A stretch of DNA of 64,000 bases from Hyphomicrobiales bacterium (GTDB taxonomy: Bacteria; Pseudomonadota; Alphaproteobacteria; Rhizobiales; Beijerinckiaceae), in assembly GCA_027489955.1 (NCBI GenBank), contig JAIXYZ010000009.1, forward strand, positions 62,001 to 126,000, given 5' to 3'. Below are positions 36,452 to 47,573 of the stretch, in pieces (the first letter of the stretch is position 1; each line of letters begins with the position of its first letter). The translations under genes and the position numbers were made by a program. Under the pieces are notes generated by a model that was not told the origin of the DNA, did not search any database, and was given only the letters and a program-made list of their open reading frames with translations.

Positions 36452-37054
36452 ATGAACCGCATCCTGCTCGCCACCACGGCCGCCCTCATCGCCGCCGGCT
36501 CGAGCTTCGCCATCGCCCAGAATGCCGGCCCCGGCCAGCGGCCCGGTCCCGGCGGCCCGGGCGGTCCCGGCGGCCCGCGCATGGAGCGGCTGACCAAGGA
36601 GGACATGTCCTCCCTCGTCGACGCCCGCATCGCCGCCATCCAGGCCGGCCTGAAGTTCACGCCCGAGCAGCAGAAGCTCTGGCAGCCGGTCGAGGCGCTG
36701 ATCCGCAAGACCGCCGCCGAGCGCGCCGAGCGCTTCGAGGCGATGCGCGGCCAGCGCGAGGCCATGCAGGCCCTGACCCCCGAACAGCGCCGCGAGCGCA
36801 TGCGCGAGCGGATGACCGAGCGCCGCGACTTCGGCCAGCGGCTCGACCGCATGGGCGAGCGCGCCGCGGCCATGAAGACCTTCGCCGACACGGTGAAGCC
36901 GCTCTACGCCTCGCTGGACGAGCGCCAGAAGCGCCTGTTCCCGATGCTCATGCGCCCGGCCGGCGGCCAGCGCATGGCCGGCTGGCACGGCGGCCGGGGC
37001 GGCGAGCATCGCGGCGGCGGCCATGACGGCCACCATCGCGGCGAGCGCCTCTGA
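36452..37054 (+). CDS. Spy/CpxP-like LTXXQ periplasmic protein
   Basis: A 200-residue secreted protein. A signal peptide of about 22 residues (MNRILLATTAALIAAGSSFA) precedes a Gly/Pro-rich linker (QRPGPGGPGGPGGPR). The helical body has two LTXXQ-type motifs (KFTPEQQKLW and ALTPEQRRERM). The tail is rich in Gly and His (HGGRGGEHRGGGHDGHHRGE). This matches the Spy/CpxP-like periplasmic chaperone superfamily, often induced by envelope stress or metals. The histidine-rich end could bind metal ions, by inference. It is followed by a strong terminator and faces away from the DUF2235 gene. Confidence 0.8.
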   Translation: MNRILLATTAALIAAGSSFAIAQNAGPGQRPGPGGPGGPGGPRMERLTKEDMSSLVDARIAAIQAGLKFTPEQQKLWQPVEALIRKTAAERAERFEAMRGQREAMQALTPEQRRERMRERMTERRDFGQRLDRMGERAAAMKTFADTVKPLYASLDERQKRLFPMLMRPAGGQRMAGWHGGRGGEHRGGGHDGHHRGERL

Positions 37055-37112
37055 CGACCGGAAGGACGGGCGACGCCCGCCCGTCCCGATCTCTCCGAGA
37101 CCCTGAAACTCG

Positions 37113-37139
37113 ACCCGCCCGGAAACGGGCGGGTTTTTT
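37113..37139 (+). terminator. Rho-independent terminator after the LTXXQ gene
   Basis: CCCGCCCG, GAAA loop, CGGGCGGG followed by six T's: a perfect 8-bp G+C stem and a T-run, 59 bases after the stop. Confidence 0.93.
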
Positions 37140-37177
37140 CATGGGCCGGAGCTGCGCCGGTGTCTGCCGTGAGACAG

Positions 37178-37210
37178 GCGTGGATGCTCGGCACAGGGCC
37201 GAGCATGACG
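37178..37210. repeat. Interspersed repeat C, copy 2
   Basis: GCGTGGATGCTCGGCACAGG then GCCGAGCATGACG, two bases different from the copy at 32290-32322. Confidence 0.8.
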
Positions 37211-37268
37211 GGTTGAGAATGCGACAGGTCTTCCGGCCTGCACCGCCGGTCGCCACCCTGCCCTGGCC

Positions 37269-37306
37269 GTCATGGTCGCGCCTGTCCCGACCATCCACGT
37301 CTTCGG
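37269..37306. repeat. Interspersed repeat D, copy 2
   Basis: GTCATGGTCGCGCCTGTCCC then GACCATCCACGTCTTCGG. One arm carries a G-to-C change relative to the copy at 32360, so the stem has one mismatch. Confidence 0.8.
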
Positions 37307-37340
37307 TCAGACCCCGCTCCGGCTCGAACACCCACGCGCC

Positions 37341-37456
37341 GATCCCTCCCTGACAAGGGAGGGTGGCCGGCGCGCCAGCGCCGGACGGGTGGGCCTCTTG
37401 TCGGGTCAAAGGCCCACCCGGCGCTTCGCGCCACCCTCCCCTGGCGGGGAGGGATC
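37341..37456. repeat. Large nested inverted repeat E
   Basis: A 116-bp palindrome with 10-bp ends GATCCCTCCC / GGGAGGGATC. Nested pairs are GGGAGGGTGG / CCACCCTCCC and CGGGTGGGCC / GGCCCACCCG. It could fold into a very long cruciform or hairpin. Seen once in this window. Confidence 0.8.
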
Positions 37457-37521
37457 GGGCTGCGGCTGGCATTTCCAGGCGTCTGACGGCGTCACGCTCG
37501 CCGCGCACCGTCCGCACCGCC

Positions 37522-37598
37522 GTCATTGCGAGGAGCGAAGCGACGAAGCAATCCAGCGCCCGCGCCGCCTGGATTGCTTCGCTGACGCTCGCAATGAC
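37522..37598. repeat. Interspersed repeat A, copy 3
   Basis: 77-bp unit with perfect 11-bp terminal arms identical to copies 1 and 2. Confidence 0.9.
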
Positions 37599-37623
37599 GA
37601 CAGGCAGCGCCCGGGCGCCAACG

Positions 37624-37648
37624 AAAAAGGCCGCCCCGGAGGGCGGCC
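37624..37648 (-). terminator. Rho-independent terminator of rpsD
   Basis: Read leftward: GGCCGCCC, TCCG loop, GGGCGGCC, then TTTTT. Perfect 8-bp stem beginning 28 bases after the rpsD stop. Confidence 0.92.
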
Positions 37649-37676
37649 AATTCCTATTCCGGCAGTCCGGAACCGA

Positions 37677-38294
37677 TCAGCGCGAGTAGAACTCGATGAC
37701 CAGATTCGGCTCCATCTGCACCGGGTACGGGACCTCGGAGATGGAGGGGACGCGGGTGTACTTGGCGACCATCTTGGAATGGTCGGCCTCGATGTAGTCC
37801 GGCACGTCGCGCTCGGCGAGGCCGACCGACTCCAGCAGCACGAGGAGCTGCTTGGAGCTGTCCTTCACCTCGATCACGTCGCCCGGCTTCACGAGGAAGC
37901 TGGCGATGTTCACGCGGCGGCCGTTGACCTTGACGTGGCCGTGGTTGACGAACTGGCGCGCGGCGAATGGCGTCGGCGCGAACTTGGCGCGGTAGATCAC
38001 CGCGTCCAGGCGGCGCTCCAGCAGGCCGACCAGGTTCTCGCCGGAATCGCCCTTGAGGCGGATGGCCTCGGCGTAATAGCGGCGGAACTGCTTCTCGGTG
38101 ATGTTGGCGTAGTAGCCCTTCAGCTTCTGCTTGGCGCGCAGCTGCGTGCCGAAGTCTGACATCTTGCCCTTGCGGCGCTGTCCGTGCTGGCCGGGGCCAT
38201 ATTCGCGCTTGTTCACGGGGCTCTTCGGGCGGCCCCAGATGTTCTGGCCCATACGACGGTCGAGCTTGTGCTTCGCCGCAATTCTCTTGGACAT
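37677..38294 (-). CDS. rpsD: 30S ribosomal protein S4
   Basis: 205 residues, the normal S4 length, starting [20 protein letters not shown]. The S4 RNA-binding domain in the second half contains [20 protein letters not shown] and [21 protein letters not shown]4 nucleates assembly of the small subunit by binding 16S rRNA. I chose the ATG at 38294; the frame stays open upstream but that sequence is not S4. It stands alone here with its own terminator, as is common in alphaproteobacteria, where rpsD lies apart from the alpha operon. Confidence 0.98.
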   Translation of the reverse strand: MSKRIAAKHKLDRRMGQNIWGRPKSPVNKREYGPGQHGQRRKGKMSDFGTQLRAKQKLKGYYANITEKQFRRYYAEAIRLKGDSGENLVGLLERRLDAVIYRAKFAPTPFAARQFVNHGHVKVNGRRVNIASFLVKPGDVIEVKDSSKQLLVLLESVGLAERDVPDYIEADHSKMVAKYTRVPSISEVPYPVQMEPNLVIEFYSR

Positions 38295-38466
38295 GTCGCG
38301 TATCCTCTGTTGGTACGACAGGTGAGGAACGCGCCCTCCTCTGTTCCTCTCGGAACCGACAGGACCCGACATTGCGGGGCCGCGGGTGCGTAAAACGCCG
38401 CGCGGGCCCGTGAGGACCCGCGTCAGCGCGCATGTCACTAGATCGGGGCCGCCCGATTGTCAAACT

Positions 38467-39378
38467 TCACGCCGCGGCGGCGGCCTGCAGCGGCATCGGT
38501 TCGTGGACGACGAGGGGAAGGCCGCGGGCGGCCAGGGCGGCGGCGAGTTCCACCGGCAGGTGGGCGCGGCCGGTGAAGAGCGCGATCCCGTCCGCCTCCC
38601 CGTCCGGCTCGTGGCCGATCAGCGGCCCGCCGAGCAGCTGCACCACGCGGCGCGCGATGGCAGGGGCGGGATCGATATAGGCCACCGGCCAGGGCGCCAC
38701 CCGCTCGATCCGGTGACGCAGCAGCGGGTAATGGGTGCAGCCGAGCACGATCGTATCCGTGCGGCCGATGGGCGTCGTCACGAAGCAGGGCTCGATCTCG
38801 GCGAGGATCGCCGCATCGTCCGGCGGGCTGCCGGCGAGTTCCGCCTCCGCCAGCTCCGCCAGGTGCCGGGAACCCACGAGGGTCACGAGGCAATCGTCCG
38901 CATAGGCCTTGATGAGGTCGCGCGTGTAGTCGCGCTCCACCGTGCCGGGCGTGGCGAGGATCGAGATGTGCCGGGTTCGCGAGGCGATGGCCGCGGGCTT
39001 GATCGCCGGCACGGTGCCGACGAACGGCAGGGTGAACTGCGCCCGCAGGTGCGGCAGCACGAGCGTTGAGGCCGTGTTGCAGGCGATGACGACGATGTCG
39101 GGCGCGTGCAGCGCGATCAGCCGGCCGATCACCGTGAGCACGCGCGCGACGAGCGCCTGCTCCGTCAGCCGGCCATAGGGGAAGGCGGCGTCGTCGGCGG
39201 CGTAGACGATCCGGGCGTCGGGCCGCGCCCGCATCACCTCGGCGAGCACCGTCAGCCCCCCGAGGCCGGAATCGAAGACGAGCACGGTCTGCGCGCGCGG
39301 GCGGCCCTCCGCGGAGGAGGTCGCGCCGGCGCTGATGCCGGCAAGGAGATGGTCTGGGGGGTGAGAATCCATCGGCAT
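38467..39378 (-). CDS. murI: Glutamate racemase
   Basis: A 303-residue cofactor-independent racemase producing D-glutamate for peptidoglycan. The two catalytic cysteines are Cys100 (VVIACNTASTLV) and Cys214 (VLGCTHYPLLRH). The family opening is VLVFDSGLGGLTVLAE. About 30 residues precede it, a longer leader than in E. coli-type short forms. ATGs at 39378 and 39372 are equally possible starts. It lies 172 bases upstream of rpsD in the same direction. Confidence 0.95.
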   Translation of the reverse strand: MPMDSHPPDHLLAGISAGATSSAEGRPRAQTVLVFDSGLGGLTVLAEVMRARPDARIVYAADDAAFPYGRLTEQALVARVLTVIGRLIALHAPDIVVIACNTASTLVLPHLRAQFTLPFVGTVPAIKPAAIASRTRHISILATPGTVERDYTRDLIKAYADDCLVTLVGSRHLAELAEAELAGSPPDDAAILAEIEPCFVTTPIGRTDTIVLGCTHYPLLRHRIERVAPWPVAYIDPAPAIARRVVQLLGGPLIGHEPDGEADGIALFTGRAHLPVELAAALAARGLPLVVHEPMPLQAAAAA

Positions 39379-39438
39379 GGCGAAACCGTCGTAGCGGTTT
39401 TATCACGACAGACCGTGGTTAAATGATGGTGACCGGGC

Positions 39439-40776
39439 TCAGCCGCGCTTGAGCCCCGCGACACCGCGCGCCGCGCGCTGCCCGTCCAGCAGCGCCCCGC
39501 CGACCGTCATCGCCCCGCCACCGGCGGTCGCCTCCCCGGCAAAGTAGACGCGCTCGCCCACCGGTTCGCGCAGGGCGTCCCGCGACGCAAGCCGGCCCGG
39601 CCTGGCGAGCGAATAGGAGCCGCGCGCCAGCGGGTCGGTCCACCAGCCGGCGAGGCGCCCTCCGGTGAACCCCTTGCGGATGTCGGAACCGGCCATGGCG
39701 ACCAGCCGGTCGAGCACATGCGCCACTGCCTCGGCCTCCCCGGCGGCACACAATTCGCGGGCATAGGTGCCGCCAAGCATGCCCAGGACGAGGCCGGCCT
39801 GGCCCTTGTGCGACGGCTCCAGGCTCAGGCTGCGGGCATCGCCCCAGGTGTCGAAATAGCCGCCGGGATTGAGCCCCCTCACCGCCTCGGGCTCGAAAGC
39901 CAGCGCCACCTTGGTCAGGGCGCCCATGGTCATCCCGTCGATGGCATCGCGCGTCGCCGCCGGCAGCGCGGGCTCGAAGCGGATGCCCTCGGCGGCCAGC
40001 ACGCCGACCGGCACGGTCACGATGGCCCGCGCGGCGCGGATCGTGCCGGAGGCGGTCTCCACCTCCACCCGCGGCCCGGCCCAGCGCACCACCCGGGCGG
40101 GCGTGTTCAGCGAGACCGGAACACCCTCGCCGTAGCGGGCGACGAGCGTGCCGTAGCCCTCGCGCACCATCATGTTCTCGCCGGCCCAGAGCGCCTCCCA
40201 GTCCGCCAGCGAGCACTGCTCCGGCTCGTCGCCGAGGTTGAAGCGGGCAAGGTTGCGCGCCGCGCGCCCCACATTGGCGGGCGCATCGCGGACCGCGTCG
40301 GCGAAGGACGCGTCCGGCGCGCCGGGACGCAGGCGCGTATAGGCGGAGACGGCGCTGAAGCCGCTGCCGCGCTGGGCCCGCTCCTCGGGCGTCAGCCGGA
40401 CGCCGTCGACGAAGGAATCCGGCGGGCCGCTCCAGGACCCGTCATCGGTCAGGGTCAGGCCGAGCGATCGGGCGATCCCGACCCAGGGGTTGGACTCGGC
40501 CCAGTGGATGAATTGCGCGCCCGCATCGAAGGCGGGGCCGAGGCTCGCATCGGTGAAGACGCGCCCGCCGATCCGCCCGCGCGCCTCGATCACGATCACC
40601 GAGAGGCCGGATTCGGCCAGGGTGCGGGCGGCGGCAAGGCCCGCGGCGCCCGCCCCGATCACCACGACGTCGGCGTCGTTGGCCTGGGCGAAGGCGGGAC
40701 GCAGGAGCGCCGGCGCGCAGATGCCGGCCGCAAGGCCCGCGATCAGCGTGCGGCGGGAAAGGCCGCCTGTGTCCAT
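39439..40776 (-). CDS. Tat-exported flavin amine oxidase
   Basis: A 445-residue FAD amine oxidase-family protein. A twin-arginine signal (GLSRRTLIAGLAAGI, ending near AFAQ) implies folding with FAD in the cytoplasm before export. The FAD-binding motif is VVVIGAGAAGLAAARTLAES, then GGRVFTDASLG. The C-terminal YFAGEATAGGGAMTVGGALL is the family FAD-contact segment. It would oxidise primary amines, polyamines or amino acids in the periplasm, releasing H2O2 and ammonia; substrate unknown. The ATG at 40776 follows CAGGGG; an upstream GTG/ATG region lacks similarity. Next to murI but on its own transcript. Confidence 0.87.
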   Translation of the reverse strand: MDTGGLSRRTLIAGLAAGICAPALLRPAFAQANDADVVVIGAGAAGLAAARTLAESGLSVIVIEARGRIGGRVFTDASLGPAFDAGAQFIHWAESNPWVGIARSLGLTLTDDGSWSGPPDSFVDGVRLTPEERAQRGSGFSAVSAYTRLRPGAPDASFADAVRDAPANVGRAARNLARFNLGDEPEQCSLADWEALWAGENMMVREGYGTLVARYGEGVPVSLNTPARVVRWAGPRVEVETASGTIRAARAIVTVPVGVLAAEGIRFEPALPAATRDAIDGMTMGALTKVALAFEPEAVRGLNPGGYFDTWGDARSLSLEPSHKGQAGLVLGMLGGTYARELCAAGEAEAVAHVLDRLVAMAGSDIRKGFTGGRLAGWWTDPLARGSYSLARPGRLASRDALREPVGERVYFAGEATAGGGAMTVGGALLDGQRAARGVAGLKRG

Positions 40777-40947
40777 CGTGATCCCCTGTCCAACCCTGCC
40801 GCCGGCGTGCCGGTCGCCATGCAACCTGCGGGCCGAGCGCGGACGCGGCGGCGGAGCGCCGATTCGCCGCCGCCTGCCGACCGAGCAAATGGTGCCCGGC
40901 CGCTCCGGTTCAATTCACACGATGGTGAGGAGAAATCGTGGCGACGC

Positions 40948-42147
40948 TCAGGGCTGCGGCGAAGCGATGCCGCCGGTGGCCGGGGGTGCCTCGCGCGGGC
41001 TCTCCACGGTCAGCCGCTTGATGGGCCAGCCGTCGGTCCACAGGCCCATGTCGTAGATCCGCGGGTCGCGGCGCACCGACTGCGCGTCGCCGCCGGCCAG
41101 GGTCCGCTCCAGCGCGATGTCGACGGTGCGCCAGACGCCGTAATGGTCGAAGGCATCGACCTTCTGCATCTCCATGAGCTGCATGTCCTGCTGCTCCTGG
41201 CGCGCCAGCCACCAGCGTTCGCTCGCCTTGCGGCGTGCCTCCTCGCGGGCGGCGCGCTCGGCCGCCTTGTCGCGGTGGACCACCGGCGCCTCAGGCGGCG
41301 GGGTCTTCATGGCATCCTCGATCCTGGCCAGATCGTAGGCGTCGTCGGGCGCTGCCGCCGAATAATGCGCCGCGACCAGCGGCGGCTGGCCGTGATTGTC
41401 GGAATTGATCCGGATGAGCAGCCGGTGGTCGGCCTTCAGCGCCACGGCGGAGGCGCGCAGGATCGCCCGCGCCCCGGCCTCGCCCGACACAGTGTCGCGG
41501 TCTCCCGTCACGGTGATCATGTTCACCGACGGGTCGAGCCCGGTGAGGTCGGTCAGCGCGACGGCGCGCGTCTTGGTGTCGGTCGGCACGCGGGTGGGCA
41601 TCAGGGCCAGCACCGCGCGCGGCACGGGCAGCCCGTCCGTCGCGGCGCGCGCCGCCAGGTTCGCGGCGATGATCGCCCCGGCATTGTGGCCGATATAGGC
41701 GACCTTCGTGAGGTCGGCGGTCACGCCCGGCGTCGCGGCCAGGGCGTCGAGCGCGGTGCGGATGCCCTTGACCGCCTCGCCCGTGACCTCGTTGTAGGCC
41801 GTGCCCCCGCCGGCTTCCTGGTAGCGCGGATACACCACGATGTTGCCGCGGCGGACCAGATGCTCGATCCAGGCGCCGTACCATTTGGGCGAGACGGCGC
41901 CCCAGCCATGGACCAGCACAACGACCGGCCGCGCCTTCACGAAGGCGCCCGGCGGGTCGGCGGGTCGGAAGACGATGCCCTGGGCGCTGCCGAAGCCGTA
42001 GGCCTTCTTGATCACGCTGGCGATCGCGTAATCCGCGCCGCCGGGACCCTTGGCCGCCTGTCCGGGCAGCGTCGCCCCCATGGCGCTGCCGCCGAGCGCG
42101 ATCGCCAGGGCTGCGGCGGACAGAAGGGTCGAACGAAGCTTGACCAT
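40948..42147 (-). CDS. Secreted alpha/beta-hydrolase with Asn at the nucleophile elbow
   Basis: A 399-residue protein with a signal peptide (MVKLRSTLLSAAALAIALGG, cut near SAMGA). An alpha/beta-hydrolase domain spans about residues 40-270, opening with VVVLVHGWGAVSPKWYGAWI. The expected GxSxG elbow reads YIGHNAGAIIAANLAA with Asn155 instead of Ser. Asp in TVTGDRDTVSGEAG and His in DNHGQPPLVAAHY are present, so only the nucleophile is missing. A charged helical stretch (EERRKA-type text, about 285-315) and a C-terminal domain of roughly 80 residues follow. It may be a binding protein derived from an esterase. Leftward, as are the neighbouring amine oxidase and trmJ genes. Confidence 0.72.
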   Translation of the reverse strand: MVKLRSTLLSAAALAIALGGSAMGATLPGQAAKGPGGADYAIASVIKKAYGFGSAQGIVFRPADPPGAFVKARPVVVLVHGWGAVSPKWYGAWIEHLVRRGNIVVYPRYQEAGGGTAYNEVTGEAVKGIRTALDALAATPGVTADLTKVAYIGHNAGAIIAANLAARAATDGLPVPRAVLALMPTRVPTDTKTRAVALTDLTGLDPSVNMITVTGDRDTVSGEAGARAILRASAVALKADHRLLIRINSDNHGQPPLVAAHYSAAAPDDAYDLARIEDAMKTPPPEAPVVHRDKAAERAAREEARRKASERWWLARQEQQDMQLMEMQKVDAFDHYGVWRTVDIALERTLAGGDAQSVRRDPRIYDMGLWTDGWPIKRLTVESPREAPPATGGIASPQP

Positions 42148-42260
42148 GACGCGGTCTTTCCTGAAGCGGCGGGCGGCGGATGCGGCTCCGGATTATCGCG
42201 TCATCAAGGTAACCCAAAGATGAAGGCGCGTCTTCCTTTTGCAACCGCGGCGCGCCGCGG

Positions 42261-43112
42261 CTAGGCGTCACCGTCGCCGCCATCCCCTGTCGCGGGGGCA
42301 CGCCGGGACGGGCGCGGCGTGTTGCGCCCGCCGCGCCGGCCCTGGACCAGCGCCACCAGCGCCCCGCGCAGCGTGCGCACGTCCTGCTCGGACATGGCCA
42401 GCCGGTGGAAGATGTCGCGCATGTTGCGGGCCATGACGGGCTTCTTGTCCGGCGGGTAGAACCCGGCCGCCTCCAGTTCGTCCTCCAGAAAGGCGAAGAA
42501 GGAGGTCACCGCCTCCCGCCGGGCCGGGACGGCGTTGAGCCCGTCCCGCACCGGCGCGAAGGGCAGCGCGCCGCCCGTCGCCTGCCGGTACCATTCGTAG
42601 CCGACGAGCAGGACGGCCTGGGCGAGGTTGAGCGAGGCGAAGGCGGGATTGACCGGAAAGGTCAGGATCGCGTCGGCCAGCGAGACGTCGTCATTGGTCA
42701 GCCCCGTCCGCTCCCGCCCGAACAGGATGCCCGCCTTCTGCCCGGCGGCGGTGCGGGCGATGCAGTCGGCGGCCGCATCCTCCGGCCCGACCACGCGCTT
42801 GAGCTGTCCCCGCTCCCGCGCGGTCGTGGCATAGACGACGTTCAGATCGGCGATGGCCGAGGGAAGGTCCGGAAAGACCCGCGCGGCGTCCAGGATCGGG
42901 CTCGCGCCGGAGGCCGCCTGGTGCGCGCCCTTCTTGTGGACGGATTTCTGCGGCCAGCCGTCCCGCGGCGCCACCAGCCGCAGGTCGCTGAGCCCGAAAT
43001 TGCCCATCGCCCGGGCGGCCATGCCGATATTCTCGGCGAGTTGGGGCTCGACGAGGATGATCGCGGGTCCGGCGAGCGGTGCGCCCGCCTTGCTGGCATC
43101 GGTTCCGGCCAT
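42261..43112 (-). CDS. trmJ: tRNA (cytidine/uridine-2'-O-)-methyltransferase TrmJ
   Basis: A 283-residue SPOUT methyltransferase that 2'-O-methylates position 32 of tRNA. The N-terminus reads IILVEPQLAENIGMAARAMG. The SAM-binding trefoil-knot region has ILFGRERTGLTNDDVSLADA and FPVNPAFASLNLAQAVLLVG. Helical C-terminal extension and an arginine-rich tail (RRGGRNTPRPSRRAP) probably contact RNA. Leftward and divergent from the response regulator genes. Length is a little above E. coli TrmJ. Confidence 0.92.
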   Translation of the reverse strand: MAGTDASKAGAPLAGPAIILVEPQLAENIGMAARAMGNFGLSDLRLVAPRDGWPQKSVHKKGAHQAASGASPILDAARVFPDLPSAIADLNVVYATTARERGQLKRVVGPEDAAADCIARTAAGQKAGILFGRERTGLTNDDVSLADAILTFPVNPAFASLNLAQAVLLVGYEWYRQATGGALPFAPVRDGLNAVPARREAVTSFFAFLEDELEAAGFYPPDKKPVMARNMRDIFHRLAMSEQDVRTLRGALVALVQGRRGGRNTPRPSRRAPATGDGGDGDA

Positions 43113-43272
43113 GGTGTCCCATCGTGTCGCGCGGGGGGCGAAGGCGGGGGACCTTAGGTGCGCGGATGCGCCTCCCGCAAGCGCCCCGTCGAAGGCTCCC
43201 CGATGCGCCTTCCCTATGGGAAAGTCGGGCCGTCAAGATTTTTTCAACCACGGCGCGCAAGTGTGGGGCGTC

Positions 43273-43674
43273 ATGAATCATCACAGCCCGAGCCAGCAGG
43301 CCCGAGTTCTCGTCGTGGAGGACGATCCCGTCACCGCGGAGATCGCATCCGCCTACCTCGCCCAGAGCGGGCTCGACGTGCTGCGCGCCGCGTCCGGCGA
43401 AGCCGCGCTCGACATCCTGCGCAGCCGCCATGTGGACTGGCTCGTCACCGACATCAAGCTTCCCGGCACGATCGACGGCTGGGTCGTCGCGGCGGAATTC
43501 CACCTCACGCATCCGACGCGGCCGGTCCTCTACATGACGGCCGCCGCCGCGCCCTCCAGCGCGCAGGCCCATGGCAGCGTCTTCCTGCGCAAGCCGTGCC
43601 ATCCCTCCCTGATCCTGGAGCAGCTCCGCCGCCTCCAGGCCAACCACGACCCGTCCATGGAGCGCCGCCCGTGA
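43273..43674 (+). CDS. Stand-alone response-regulator receiver protein
   Basis: A 133-residue single-domain receiver. The acidic pocket is in VLVVEDDPVTAEI, the phosphorylated Asp is Asp60 in WLVTDIKLPG, the Thr is in LYMTAAAA and the Lys is in FLRKPCHP. No output domain is present, so it acts through protein contact, like CheY-type or phosphorelay receivers. The ATG at 43273 is the first plausible start. It overlaps a second receiver gene by 4 bases (GTGA). Both converge on a hybrid kinase gene, a probable partner. Confidence 0.9.
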   Translation: MNHHSPSQQARVLVVEDDPVTAEIASAYLAQSGLDVLRAASGEAALDILRSRHVDWLVTDIKLPGTIDGWVVAAEFHLTHPTRPVLYMTAAAAPSSAQAHGSVFLRKPCHPSLILEQLRRLQANHDPSMERRP

Positions 43675-44082
43675 GTGCGGACGCCGCCCCGCCCCCCGCG
43701 GCAACGCTAAGGGGCCCCGCCGTGCTCGTGGTCGACGACCACGCGCTGATGCGGGATCTGATCGCTGGCATCTGCAAGTCGCTCGGCTTTCCCGACGTGG
43801 ACACCTGCGCGGACGGAGCCGAGGCGCTGCGCATGCTGCGCCGCAAGTCCTACCGGCTCATCCTCGCCGATCTCCAGATGGAGCCGGTCACGGGGCTGGA
43901 ACTCCTGCAGGCGGTGCGCACCGACGAGGCCCTGAAGGACGTGCTGTTCCTGATCATGACCGCGCGGCTCGACATGGAAGCCGTCGTCAGCGCCCGCGAA
44001 CTGGGCGTGGACAATTACCTGATCAAGCCGTTCACCCGCGACCAGCTAAAGGGCAAGCTGCTCGCCGTCCTCGCGCCGGACT

Positions 44083-47346
<3,264 letters not shown>

Positions 47347-47573
47347 GGCGGAATTCCGGACGGGTCCAGCCAGCCATGCTCCACGGGAAACCTCGCTAAG
47401 TCCTTAAGCTTTCTGGACGGAAATCGCTCAAACCATGAGGCGGCAACAGACGAAGGTTTGACCTCGGCGACCGGGCTTTCCAGCCGATCGCTACCAGTTG
47501 CAACCTCAGGTTCAACATTTTTACACGAATTCGGGGCGTTATTTACGGGTCCCTTAAGACAGGCCCGATCACC
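47347..47573. other. Divergent region between hybrid kinase and chemoreceptor
   Basis: 227 bases, somewhat richer in A+T than the flanks, holding promoters for both genes. Two short TTAAG stretches (about 47403 and 47553) lie in it. They are not spaced like a CtrA site. No gene or RNA recognised. Confidence 0.4.

Larger units (their letters stand above)
37140..37623. other. Intergenic repeat island before rpsD
   Basis: About 480 bases between two terminators with no credible gene. It is built of repeats C (37178-37210), D (37269-37306), E (37341-37456) and A (37522-37598). The order C-D-A matches the 32.3-32.5 kb island. Confidence 0.8.

Noticed and set aside
37141-37680. Possible CRISPR array or small RNA in the island before rpsD
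   Set aside because: Repeats are few, palindromic, of different types and not evenly spaced; there is no array structure.
38131-38393. Short plus-strand open frames over rpsD
   Set aside because: They are antisense to the well-conserved S4 N-terminus and leader.
39718-42264. An 848-residue open frame on the plus strand over the amine oxidase and hydrolase genes
   Set aside because: It has no domain-like pattern; the minus-strand genes have signal peptides and catalytic motifs.
47347-47573. Possible CtrA-binding site (TTAA-N7-TTAA) in the divergent region
   Set aside because: The TTAA stretches are not spaced seven bases apart.
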